NCBI RefSeq assembly: GCF_900240315.1
Contig: NZ_OEPZ01000003.1
Span: 248,001 to 312,000 of the forward strand
DNA length: 64,000 nucleotides
Direction of reading: 5' to 3'
Origin: Dorea phocaeensis
Lineage (GTDB): Bacteria > Bacillota > Clostridia > Lachnospirales > Lachnospiraceae
Made by a program: the position numbers and the translations under genes. A model generated the notes under the pieces. It was given only the letters and a program-made list of their open reading frames with translations. It was not told the origin of the DNA and did not search any database. Below are positions 17,195 through 25,087 of the stretch, piece by piece (within the stretch, counting starts at the first letter, position 1; each line of letters opens with the position of its first letter).

Positions 17195-17425
17195 TTATCC
17201 TTCCTCCTGAAGGCGCTTCACCATCTGGTACAGTGCCTGTGCAGAATTGAAATTCTCCGGCACAATATCTGCCGGCGTAATCCCAATATCAAATGCCTCT
17301 TCCAGTTCACTAACAATTGATAAAATTGCAAAAGAATCCAGCCATTCATCGTCAATCAAGGTCGTACAAGTTTTATAATCCACATCCGGCTGAATCTCAC
17401 TTAAAATTTCTAATAATTGTTCCAT
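17195..17425 (-). CDS. Acyl carrier protein (DltC-like)
   Basis: A small acidic carrier protein of 76 residues with the phosphopantetheine site Ser31 in EWLDSFAIL. The four-helix carrier pattern is apparent (EELEEAFDIGI, then a final helix ending KRLQEEG). The longest frame starts at 17446, but the ATG at 17425 has AGGAGG seven bases upstream and starts 2 bp after the decarboxylase stop codon, so it is preferred. It lies between the decarboxylase and MBOAT genes. In DltC the cargo is D-alanine. Here the presence of a carrier-type decarboxylase suggests the cargo is changed while bound. The carrier role is clear from the motif; the cargo is inferred. Confidence 0.9.
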   Translation of the reverse strand: MEQLLEILSEIQPDVDYKTCTTLIDDEWLDSFAILSIVSELEEAFDIGITPADIVPENFNSAQALYQMVKRLQEEG

Positions 17426-17427
17426 AA

Positions 17428-18627
17428 TTATTCCTCCTGATTCCATTCATCTGTTCTTTTTCGGTCTCTCATAAGCTGCATCCCACATTCTCTTGAATAA
17501 AAGAAAATTCGTGGAAGATCTCTGCTTAAAAACAAGTAAATTCCTTCCGTCACGGAATACGCTCCGACCCGCTCAAACACCAACAAATCTCCAATTGCCG
17601 CATTGGAAAGCGGAAGATTCTTTACCAGGACATCATTCACTGTACACAGAGAGCCACAGATATTCCACAGTTCCTTTTCTTCTTTCTCTTTTTGTGATAG
17701 ATGCATAAAGTGCGGAATCTTCATTGCCATCATCTGCCCAAAATACGATAAATGATGGATTCCCCCATCCACAATTCCATACCTCTGTCCTTTATTGATT
17801 TTCTGATCTACAATTCGAGTCAGATAATAACCACAATAGGCTGCCAGATACCGCCCCACTTCCAGCGTAACAGTCCCCTGAAAGCGAAGCCCATCTAACA
17901 TTCTGCTAAACGCATCCAAAAGCGCCTCATCATCCACTTCTTCATCCGACTGAAAATACGGTACATAAAATCCCGGACCATATTCCAATTCCTCTGCCCG
18001 GTATCCATACCGTGTTTCCATCTCTCCCATCATTTGATCCAGATATTCCAGTTCCTGCTCCATCTTTTTCAACTTCTTTTTCTGCGTTCCGGAATAATAC
18101 TGAAAACCAGAAATGTTAACATGGGGATACTCCCATCTATGCTCCAATACTTTTGCAATGGATTCTTCGTCCATTCCAAATTGATTTCCACTTGAAACCC
18201 GAAGCAGCGCCCGGATATTCTTTCCCGCATCTGCGGCACAGCTCTCTAAAATCTCCAACTGCTGTTTCGATTCTATCGTGAACGTTCCTTTCCCTCCATA
18301 CGTTTCCACAGCATGGCAAATCTCCCGATCTTCTTTGTACACTCCTGACAGGACGATCTGTTCCATCGGAACCTGATGCCGTTCACAGATACGAAATTCT
18401 CCCGGCGAACACACCTCATATTTATCCACGAAATTCTGGAGCGGCGCGACAAGAAAGGGATTGGCCTTCATTGCATAACACAGCCGGATCCTATTTCCCA
18501 GGCACCTCCGGATCATCTGCAGACGATCCTTTAGTTCATCCAGATCAAACACATATGCCGGCGTAGCAATAGACTCATTCCAGCCTTCCAGCCAGTCTGT
18601 GCTTCTCTCCTCCTTACCTTCGTTCAT
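17428..18627 (-). CDS. BtrK-like PLP-dependent decarboxylase (fold type III)
   Basis: A 399-residue enzyme of the ornithine/DAP decarboxylase fold. The PLP lysine is Lys54 in CYAMKANP. Other active-site segments are GSLCTVNDVL (Cys328, Asp332), VDGGIHHLSYFG and GAYSVTEG. Several details differ from diaminopimelate decarboxylase and match, as I recall it, BtrK of butirosin synthesis, which decarboxylates glutamyl-carrier protein: SGTQ after the strand, GPGFYVPYF, FGMDE and GGxHH. The longest frame starts at 18642, but GAGGAGG lies between that codon and the ATG at 18627, which is therefore used. It overlaps the adenylation gene by 14 bp and is followed 2 bp later by the carrier-protein gene. 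I infer it decarboxylates the carrier-bound amino acid. The alternative is a free amino acid decarboxylase or racemase that supplies the substrate. Confidence 0.83.
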   Translation of the reverse strand: MNEGKEERSTDWLEGWNESIATPAYVFDLDELKDRLQMIRRCLGNRIRLCYAMKANPFLVAPLQNFVDKYEVCSPGEFRICERHQVPMEQIVLSGVYKEDREICHAVETYGGKGTFTIESKQQLEILESCAADAGKNIRALLRVSSGNQFGMDEESIAKVLEHRWEYPHVNISGFQYYSGTQKKKLKKMEQELEYLDQMMGEMETRYGYRAEELEYGPGFYVPYFQSDEEVDDEALLDAFSRMLDGLRFQGTVTLEVGRYLAAYCGYYLTRIVDQKINKGQRYGIVDGGIHHLSYFGQMMAMKIPHFMHLSQKEKEEKELWNICGSLCTVNDVLVKNLPLSNAAIGDLLVFERVGAYSVTEGIYLFLSRDLPRIFFYSRECGMQLMRDRKRTDEWNQEE

Positions 18628-20143
18628 ACTGTCCCTCCTCATACAATTCCATCAAACGTTTTCGGTCAATCTTTCCATTTTTTGTTACTGGGAATTCCAA
18701 AACTTTTACAAATACATTCGGGATCATAAAACTCGGAAGAACTTCTCCCAAAATCCGATGCAGCTGTCGTTTCTCTGCTTCTCCAGCATAAAAAGCCACG
18801 ATCTTCTGCTTTCTTTCTTCATAGAGACATACGCTCCGTTTTAAACTCTCTACTCTCTCCATTGCAGCCTCGATTTCCCCCAACTCAATCCGATGCCCCA
18901 TATGCTTAATCTGAAAGTCTTTTCTGGTTGCAAAATAGAGTTGTCCGTCTTCCCCGTAATAGGCCAAGTCTCCCGTCCGATAAATGGTTTCCATATATCT
19001 GTCGTTCAATGGATTCTGTACAAAAGCCTTCTTCGTCTGCTCCGGATTTCGATAATACCCCAGCGACAGCGCTGTTCCAGCCACACAAAGTTCTCCTTTC
19101 TTCCCAGTTTCTTCCACCAGACGATCCTGTTCATCTAACAAAAACACCTTCTCATTCGGGAATGCCTGTCCAATCGGAATCTGTTCTCCCAGTTCAAATT
19201 CCCGATCAACAATATAATACGTACAATTGCAGGTGATTTCCGTCGGACCATAGACATTGACATACAGTGCATCCGGAAGATAGCTTCGCCATTCGTTCAA
19301 ATGACGAACCGGCATCACTTCTCCACTAAAAATCACTTTCCTGATCTGACGGGGTACTTTATACTCAAATCCCTTCAACGTTGTGATAATACACAACGCT
19401 GATACCGCCCAAATTAGTGTTGTAACCTGCCGTTCTTCCAGATAATCCAGCAATTTCACCGGAAAAGAAAACAATTTCTTTGGAATAATCTGCATCGTCG
19501 CTCCTGTTCTCAACGTAGAATAAATATCCTTCACCGACACATCAAAATCAAACGGAGCCTGATTGCCAATTACGTCTTTAGGCTCAATTCCAAATAATTC
19601 TGTAAATTCTTCTATGAAATCAATGACTGAGCGATGACTGACCACGACTCCCTTGGGAACCCCTGTGGAACCTGAAGTAAACATCGTATAGAGAGGATCG
19701 GTATCCTGACTCCTTTGCCGGATCTCTGCAAGCTTCTCCTCATTAACGGCCGACTGTGCCGCTTCTCCTATATCGATCTGCTTTGCTCCAAACGCCGGCG
19801 CCTGATATTGTTTCTTGTAATTTTCTTCCGTAATAACAACGTCTGCATCTAATGTATAAAGAATCTTCCGAAGGCGTTCTGCCGGAAGCTTGGGATCTAA
19901 CATCACATAAAAGCATCCCGCATACACCGCCCCCATAAATGCACAGATTGCCGATACCCCCTTTTCCATAAATACAGGAACCGGACTTCCCGGAGACACC
20001 CGATCAGCCAAATAAGTTCCTATCGCTTTCGCAGTCTGCTTCAATTCCCGATAAGTACAGGAAACCTTTTCATCAGCAAAAGCAATCTGATCCGGAACAA
20101 GCTTTTCTGAACTTTCCAAATAGTCTAAAATATTTCGAACCAT
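18614..20143 (-). CDS. DltA-like amino-acid adenylation enzyme (carrier-protein ligase)
   Basis: A 509-residue AMP-binding enzyme that should activate an amino acid with ATP and load it on the carrier protein encoded in the same operon. Core motifs in order: LYTMFTSGSTGVPKGVVVSH (ATP loop), NQAPFDFDVSVKDIY, VIFSGEVMP, VNVYGPTEI, YRTGDLAYY and the catalytic lysine in KNGKIDRKRL. Overall it looks like DltA, but the DltA Cys in FCGEVLP is Ser here (FSGEVMP). A lysine also follows FDVSV, at the position of residue 239 of the GrsA specificity code. So D-alanine may not be the substrate. The longest frame starts at 20170; the ATG at 20143 with GGGGGGAG upstream is used. It is the first gene of the operon, and a promoter lies at 20182-20210. 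Confidence 0.88.
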   Translation of the reverse strand: MVRNILDYLESSEKLVPDQIAFADEKVSCTYRELKQTAKAIGTYLADRVSPGSPVPVFMEKGVSAICAFMGAVYAGCFYVMLDPKLPAERLRKILYTLDADVVITEENYKKQYQAPAFGAKQIDIGEAAQSAVNEEKLAEIRQRSQDTDPLYTMFTSGSTGVPKGVVVSHRSVIDFIEEFTELFGIEPKDVIGNQAPFDFDVSVKDIYSTLRTGATMQIIPKKLFSFPVKLLDYLEERQVTTLIWAVSALCIITTLKGFEYKVPRQIRKVIFSGEVMPVRHLNEWRSYLPDALYVNVYGPTEITCNCTYYIVDREFELGEQIPIGQAFPNEKVFLLDEQDRLVEETGKKGELCVAGTALSLGYYRNPEQTKKAFVQNPLNDRYMETIYRTGDLAYYGEDGQLYFATRKDFQIKHMGHRIELGEIEAAMERVESLKRSVCLYEERKQKIVAFYAGEAEKRQLHRILGEVLPSFMIPNVFVKVLEFPVTKNGKIDRKRLMELYEEGQYERR

Positions 20144-20181
20144 TTCTCCCCCCTTATGAATTCTACCCACATGTATACTTT

Positions 20182-20210
20182 AGTGTATCGCATGCGCATA
20201 AATCTGTCTA
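20182..20210 (-). promoter_or_regulatory. Promoter of the Dlt-like operon
   Basis: On the minus strand, TAGACA (20210-20205), 17 bp, TACACT (20187-20182), about 39 bp before the adenylation-enzyme start at 20143. The -10 is moderately weak, as expected for an activated promoter. Confidence 0.55.
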
Positions 20211-20221
20211 TTCATGTAATT

Positions 20222-20248
20222 AAATCTTAAAAATCTTTAAAAAATCTT
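20222..20248 (-). promoter_or_regulatory. Three AAGATTT boxes upstream of the Dlt-like promoter
   Basis: AAGATTT occurs three times on the minus strand (20248-20242, 20237-20231, 20228-20222) at 11- and 9-bp spacing, ending 12 bp upstream of the -35. Direct repeats on one helix face at this place are typical of OmpR-family response regulator sites. The region is AT-rich, so chance is possible. Confidence 0.4.
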
Positions 20249-20255
20249 AATTTTT

Positions 20256-20308
20256 TAAAAAAATTACAGAGGAACCGCTGATCATTATGTAATCCAGCAA
20301 TTCCTCTG
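20256..20308 (-). terminator. Rho-independent terminator after the HPr gene
   Basis: Minus-strand stem CAGAGGAATTGCTG (20308-20295) pairs with CAGCGGTTCCTCTG (20280-20267), followed by a seven-T run. It lies about 40 bases after the HPr stop codon and isolates the Dlt-like operon from the cda unit. Confidence 0.88.
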
Positions 20309-20348
20309 CTTATCTTTTGTCTTTTAGTCTTTTTTCTTTTTGTACCTA

Positions 20349-20612
20349 TTACTCTCCAAGTCCGCCTTCAATAGCCTCTACCATTGCCCGCATGGCCTCT
20401 TCCTCGTCTTCTCCTTCGCAAGTCAGCTCGATCTCATCACCTTTTTTGATACAAGCTCCGAGAACACTCAAGACACTTTTCGCATTTGCACTGATATTGT
20501 CATACTCAAATGTCACCTTACACTGGTATCTACTTGCCATATTGCAGAAGATTCCTGCCGGTCTTAAATGAAGACCTGTCGGATTCGTAATTGTAACTTT
20601 CTTTTTAATCAT
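20349..20612 (-). CDS. HPr-family phosphocarrier protein
   Basis: An 87-residue HPr-like protein. His15, the site phosphorylated by enzyme I, is in TGLHLRPAG, and Ser46, the site used by HPr kinase, is in NAKSVLSVLG. Both are kept at the normal positions, so it could serve sugar transport and carbon-catabolite control. The usual TGLHARPA reads TGLHLRPA here, a common variant. It is the last gene after cdaR, only 11 bp downstream, and ends at a strong terminator. An HPr kinase gene is in the same window (51771-52697). It could be the general HPr or a second regulatory copy like Crh, although Crh lacks His15. Confidence 0.9.
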   Translation of the reverse strand: MIKKKVTITNPTGLHLRPAGIFCNMASRYQCKVTFEYDNISANAKSVLSVLGACIKKGDEIELTCEGEDEEEAMRAMVEAIEGGLGE

Positions 20613-20623
20613 AATCTTTCCGC

Positions 20624-21877
20624 CTATTCTTTTTTCTTACTTTCCAGTACAATGCTGATGCTTGCCTCATCCACTCTTGTGCATCCTTCTGGAAGTTCGA
20701 CATCTACAGGCACTGTATAAGTTCCTGGATCTTTATAATCTTTTAAATCAATACTGACTTTCTTCGCAATAGAATATACATCCAGGACTTCACTTGAACC
20801 TCTGATCTGAATCACAACATCGACAGCGTCTTTATAACTCATATCGAGATCATCCGCCAGGTTTTTCACCATGATGGCGTTCGTCGGCACTTCAAAGGTT
20901 CTTGCCCCTGGCTGCTCAATCGTAATGGAGACTACGATACTGTCCGTTGTATCATCCACAAGCTGGACTCCCTCCGGAAGATAATCTGAAATATCAATCA
21001 CTCTTTCTGTCCGCTCTGTTAGATCCGTGGCCGACAGGGCGCTTGCCGGAATATCAATTGCCGTCAAATCCTTGATCTTCTTCTCATCTCCCGTTACCTG
21101 AACCTCTTTTGGTTCGGCTTTAATCTCTCCAATCTTATAGCCTTCCGCAGCCATAATTCCAGAAGTGTCTAAATTGATTGGTATGCTTTTAATCTGATAT
21201 AATTCTACATCGACAGTCAGACCATCTTCGCCCAAATTGTTGGACAACTGTGCCTGATCAATTACGTTATTATTCACATCATACAATACCAGTCCTGCTT
21301 CCAAAGTTGCATTCTCAGAAAGACCGGATACATTCACTTCTGCCATAACTTTGTTGATACTGTCAATCACAGTCTTCGGACCTGAAATCGTAATTTTCTC
21401 CGGATTTGCACTTAGGTCACCAATAATATATCCATCCCTCGGTGTTCCAACACTGGTTGCCGTAATCGGGAAATTATTCTTGGTCTCAGCATCAATCTTA
21501 ACCTGGAGATTTCTCGGCGATGCTATCGCTTTTGCATCCCTTCCATTCTCCCCCTTAATAGATACTGAAATTGGAATCTGGGTTCCCAACGTCAGTTCTT
21601 TAAAATCTGCAGTTGCCACAATATCTTCCGCATCAATCTTACTCAATTCCGATCGTTTTGCTGTCACCGTCACATCCACTTCCGACGTACCGTCCAGAAT
21701 CTGATAGGTGCTGTTATTATTCGTAATAACTTCTGTATTCACCACTTTTACCGGAATATTCGTATACGTTTTATCCGTTTCCGGATCATCTGTATTAACC
21801 ACCAAAAGCCACGTAAAAGAAGCAATCAGGAAGGCTACCACTTTCAGACCCAGATTACGCGTTAGTTTTTCTCTCAT
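20624..21877 (-). CDS. cdaR: YbbR-domain protein, regulator of diadenylate cyclase (CdaR)
   Basis: A 417-residue protein with an N-terminal membrane helix (LGLKVVAFLIASFTWLLVV, about 9-28) and an extracytoplasmic part made of about four YbbR domains rich in beta strands (for example VPVKVVNTEV, GYIIGDLSANPEKITISGPK and GYKIGEIKAEPKEVQVTGDE). In Bacillus and others CdaR binds and controls the membrane diadenylate cyclase CdaA. The gene overlaps cdaA by 23 bp, so the two are translationally coupled. The classical third gene, glmM, is absent here and is replaced by an HPr gene. Family assignment is secure; regulation direction is not visible. Confidence 0.93.
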   Translation of the reverse strand: MREKLTRNLGLKVVAFLIASFTWLLVVNTDDPETDKTYTNIPVKVVNTEVITNNNSTYQILDGTSEVDVTVTAKRSELSKIDAEDIVATADFKELTLGTQIPISVSIKGENGRDAKAIASPRNLQVKIDAETKNNFPITATSVGTPRDGYIIGDLSANPEKITISGPKTVIDSINKVMAEVNVSGLSENATLEAGLVLYDVNNNVIDQAQLSNNLGEDGLTVDVELYQIKSIPINLDTSGIMAAEGYKIGEIKAEPKEVQVTGDEKKIKDLTAIDIPASALSATDLTERTERVIDISDYLPEGVQLVDDTTDSIVVSITIEQPGARTFEVPTNAIMVKNLADDLDMSYKDAVDVVIQIRGSSEVLDVYSIAKKVSIDLKDYKDPGTYTVPVDVELPEGCTRVDEASISIVLESKKKE

Positions 21878-22739
21878 CTTTGCGCCTTCCTTTCCACCAT
21901 GCTGCTATTCGGTTGTATTCTGTCTTTTTGTCCTGAATCTCGATCAGCTTCTGCCGCAGTTCTTCTTCAGAAATATTCCGAAAAATCTGTCCTCCCTGAG
22001 CCACAGATACTGCTCCCGTCTCTTCAGAGACTACAACGATCAACGCATCGCTGACCTCGCTCATTCCAACCGCTGCCCGATGTCTGGTTCCCAGCTCCTT
22101 GCTGATTCCCATGTTATCTGTCAACGGAAGATAACAGGTTGCCGATACAATACGGTCTCCGCGCACGATAATTGCACCGTCATGAAGCGGCGTATTATGC
22201 TCAAAAATATTGATCAGAACCTGACTGGACATCAGGCAATCCATTTTAATTCCTGTGCTTTCATATTCTGTAAGACGAATCGCCTGCTCTACAACGATCA
22301 ACGCTCCCGTCTTTACCTTTCCCATTGCATACGCAGCTTCGATGATGCTCTCTCTCGTCTCCTCACTGAAACGACTCTTTTCACGATTGGATTCAAAAGG
22401 AACAACCGAGGTGAGAAATTTCTTCTCTCCCAATTTTTCCAACGCTCTTCGAAGTTCCGGCTGAAACACAACGATAGCTGCTGTCGCCATAACTGTCGCT
22501 GCATTTTTCGCAATATATAAAATCGTATGCATTTTAAAGATGGCCGCTAACAGAATGAACACTGCCAGCACGATAATTCCCTTCATTAACATCCAGGCTT
22601 TTGTATTCTTAATCCAAACCATCACCTGATAGATCAGAAATGTAAGAATCATCACCTCTACGATATCGGTAATCTGTACATCCGGAAAATAAAGATCTCC
22701 GGCATACTTTTCTACAAACCGTCCCAGCCATTGCTCCAT
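21855..22739 (-). CDS. cdaA: Membrane diadenylate cyclase CdaA
   Basis: Makes cyclic di-AMP from two ATP. The 294 residues include three membrane helices in the first 90 residues and a DisA-type cyclase domain. The catalytic motif DGA is at 187-189 (TPLHDGAII) and the ATP-contacting RHR at 219-221 (GTRHRAAVG). The longest frame starts at 22778, but the ATG at 22739 is preceded by AAGGAGGTGA at ideal spacing and is used. It is coupled to cdaR downstream. In clostridia and bacilli the nucleotide controls potassium and osmolyte uptake and wall homeostasis, which fits the wall-focused surroundings. Confidence 0.96.
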   Translation of the reverse strand: MEQWLGRFVEKYAGDLYFPDVQITDIVEVMILTFLIYQVMVWIKNTKAWMLMKGIIVLAVFILLAAIFKMHTILYIAKNAATVMATAAIVVFQPELRRALEKLGEKKFLTSVVPFESNREKSRFSEETRESIIEAAYAMGKVKTGALIVVEQAIRLTEYESTGIKMDCLMSSQVLINIFEHNTPLHDGAIIVRGDRIVSATCYLPLTDNMGISKELGTRHRAAVGMSEVSDALIVVVSEETGAVSVAQGGQIFRNISEEELRQKLIEIQDKKTEYNRIAAWWKGRRKDERKTNA

Positions 22740-22786
22740 TCTGTCACCTCCTTCTTTGATAATTCGGAAATCTCCCAAGCGCTACT

Positions 22787-23890
22787 TTAATCGTCCAGAT
22801 TCAGATCTTTTCTAAGACTCTGTGTCAGAAGCATCTTATCTACTTCTCTCATATCCTGAACCTTCACACCCGGTCCCTTCTTCGGTGTACGTTTGGACAC
22901 CGGTTTTTCCCGCTTTCTTTCTGCATTCTTTCTCACTGCTTCGGTATCAATGATCTCTGTCTCCTGACGTTCATTGATCCGTTTTACCGTTTTTTCCGGT
23001 GTGCTTACAGACACTTTCGGTATCGCTTTTACATAGTAATAATATTCATCATCTTCAAACTGAAGGCTTTCACTTCTTGCATAGTCCACCGTAAAGAAAA
23101 ACAATTCTAAAATCAATCCAACAACGATCGCCACCAGGCTTCCACCAATCAGTGCGCCGTATGAAGTATGTACTCCAAGTGCAATATCACCCACTGCAAT
23201 TACGATCACATTTACAACTGCACCTGCAATAATCGCAATCTTCCAAGCGTGATCTACCGCCTGTCTGCGAAGGCTGTATACCACAAAACAGGAAATCGCG
23301 AAAGCAATGATTACAATCCACATTTCCTTACTTTGGAACACCTGCTTTGCATATTTGGTAATCTGTGTCATCAGTCCTTTTGCCCCGCTGCCTTCCAATG
23401 CAGTAGACGTCTTTTTTACATATTCCATCATATAATATACGATCGTTCCGCAAGAAGTTGCCACCAGGCTTGACGGCGCAAATGCCAGCCCGCAGACAAT
23501 CGGAAGAAGATACGGGATCTTCAGCGCGAAGGCAATTGGCGTCAGCAATACTAAAAACGCCATCTTTGGAGCCAATCGAAAGAAAAAGCAATACATCACC
23601 AAAAATACAACTGCTGTTACTGCAAACACTCCTAACGACAGTGAAAACATATGAGCAAGAAGCAGCGCAGTTGCCATTACAACCGTCGCCATCAGAGGCA
23701 GAAAAGTACAAATCACTGCCAAAGCCACCGTAATCACCGGCGAAGATGCAGCCTTCATAAATCCCACGTTCTGATTAATCAAAAGAAATGCTACCAGCGC
23801 CAACAAAAACTGAAGTCCTTTATCAAATATTTTGGAATGCCGTCCATAAATCGCCTGCAGCCGTTCCCGAAGTACATATACATTATCCAT
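22787..23890 (-). CDS. Uncharacterised polytopic membrane protein with basic cytoplasmic tail
   Basis: I do not recognise a named family. The 367 residues show about eight to nine hydrophobic segments (about 26-280) and then a charged tail of about 90 residues (EDDEYYYYVKAIPKVSV, then KRERKPVSKRTPKKGPG) ending MLLTQSLRKDLNLDD. The start at 23890 has AAAGGGAGAAG upstream. The gene directly abuts the small membrane-protein gene before it and lies 48 bp before cdaA, so it belongs to the comF-cdaA-cdaR transcript. The tail could bind a cytoplasmic partner. A role in envelope or c-di-AMP signalling would be guesswork from position. Confidence 0.8.
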   Translation of the reverse strand: MDNVYVLRERLQAIYGRHSKIFDKGLQFLLALVAFLLINQNVGFMKAASSPVITVALAVICTFLPLMATVVMATALLLAHMFSLSLGVFAVTAVVFLVMYCFFFRLAPKMAFLVLLTPIAFALKIPYLLPIVCGLAFAPSSLVATSCGTIVYYMMEYVKKTSTALEGSGAKGLMTQITKYAKQVFQSKEMWIVIIAFAISCFVVYSLRRQAVDHAWKIAIIAGAVVNVIVIAVGDIALGVHTSYGALIGGSLVAIVVGLILELFFFTVDYARSESLQFEDDEYYYYVKAIPKVSVSTPEKTVKRINERQETEIIDTEAVRKNAERKREKPVSKRTPKKGPGVKVQDMREVDKMLLTQSLRKDLNLDD

Positions 23891-24286
23891 CTATCTCTTC
23901 TCCCTTTCATATAGCTTCAAAAGTCTAGTCAGATCATGATTATATTTCTTCACTCTCTGCCTGGACTCTCGATGTTTTTTATTGAAAATATGACTTGCAA
24001 TCACTCCGTACAGAATCAATAGAAACAGATATACAAGCACCAAAATTCCCAGCATCAAAAACATCATTCCAAAACTCATACTGCTCAGAAAATTGTCCAT
24101 TCCTGCCAGAAAAATAAGTCCCACTGCACAGATATATCCGACGGTTACCCATATAATCGAACAAATCGTATGCAAACTTGCATAATCCTTTCGATAATAA
24201 GCACTGACCTTAAAATCTTCCTTTCCCTGTGTCTGTTCATAAAAAGCAAGACGGGTCATGAGTTTTACTTTTTTTTCATCTAACAT
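23891..24286 (-). CDS. Small membrane protein of unknown function
   Basis: A 131-residue protein with two hydrophobic segments (TICSIIWVTVGYICAVGLIF and MMFLMLGILVLVYLFLLIL) flanked by a charged N-terminus and a basic C-terminus (NKKHRESRQRVKKYNH). The C-terminal 35 residues look like an amphipathic or coiled helix. The longest frame starts at 24298; the ATG at 24286 with GAGGTGG upstream is the better start. The stop codon abuts the start of the next membrane-protein gene. No family was recognised. Confidence 0.75.
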   Translation of the reverse strand: MLDEKKVKLMTRLAFYEQTQGKEDFKVSAYYRKDYASLHTICSIIWVTVGYICAVGLIFLAGMDNFLSSMSFGMMFLMLGILVLVYLFLLILYGVIASHIFNKKHRESRQRVKKYNHDLTRLLKLYEREKR

Positions 24287-24342
24287 AATCCACCTCAAAA
24301 TGTTCTACAGTGATTTAAACATCATTTTTAGTATAACAAAGA

Positions 24343-25087
24343 TCAGTATCCTTGTCCAATACTTATAGTTAAAAAGTAAACTTTTTCCACCCCGCATTTC
24401 TTCAAAATTCGAGCTGCGGCATCTATTGTATTCCCCGTTGTATAGATATCGTCCACCAGTAAAACACAAGGTACCGGGAGGAAGCTTTTTCTGACGGCAA
24501 ATGCTCCCATCAGATTCCTTTTTCGCGCCTGAGTCCCCAACATCTTCTGCGGATCCGTATCCTTCCATCTGGCCAGATTTTCTGTGTCTACCAGAATCCC
24601 CAAGATTTTTCCTATTTCCTCCGCAAGAATCTGTGCCTGATTATAACCTCTTTTTTTTCATTCTTTTTCTATGTACTGGAATTGGCATGATCAGATCCGG
24701 CGCCCACTTTCGGATGGTCTGTTCATAGACAGACACCATTTCTTTCGCAAGCAGAGCACCGTATCTTCTTTGATTATGATACTTGAACTGATAAATAGAT
24801 GTACTGACAGGAGGTCTGTGAACCCAAACGCTCACGCCTCTGTCGTACCAATGATGTGCATGCATACAATCGTAGCAATATTCCTGTTCTGGCTGACTGA
24901 CCGGCTTGCCACACTTCATGCACCGTGGATGCACAATGCGCAATTGATCCACCTCTTTGCGGCAAGAAGTGCAAATCCCCGATCGATTTACCTTCCCGCA
25001 AAATGGACATACTTCCGGCCACAACCACTTCCCGACTGCTTCCACTATTTTTAAAACAGTCCCCTTCACGTTCTTCCAATCTATCAT
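24343..25087 (-). pseudogene. comF: comF, frameshifted in an A8 tract (DNA uptake amidophosphoribosyl-transferase-like)
   Basis: ComF is a cytoplasmic PRTase-like protein used in competence. The first frame (25087 to 24641, 148 residues) has the zinc-binding cysteines CPFCGK, CTSC, CMKCGK and CYDC, then IMPIPVHRKRMKKK, and stops after RL. The expected continuation, KRGYNQAQILAEEIGK, is in the next frame and runs to 24343 with the PRTase loop VLLVDDIYTTGNT. The switch falls exactly at eight A residues (T8 on the plus strand, 24651-24658). Seven As would restore the full 248-residue protein. It overlaps recD2 by 4 bp (ATGA). The break may be a real mutation, a slippage switch, or a sequencing error in a homopolymer. 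Confidence 0.88.

Noticed and set aside
17428-18627. Diaminopimelate decarboxylase of lysine synthesis or alanine racemase
   Set aside because: It has decarboxylase rather than racemase C-terminal motifs, and several segments depart from LysA toward carrier-acting decarboxylases; no lysine genes are near.
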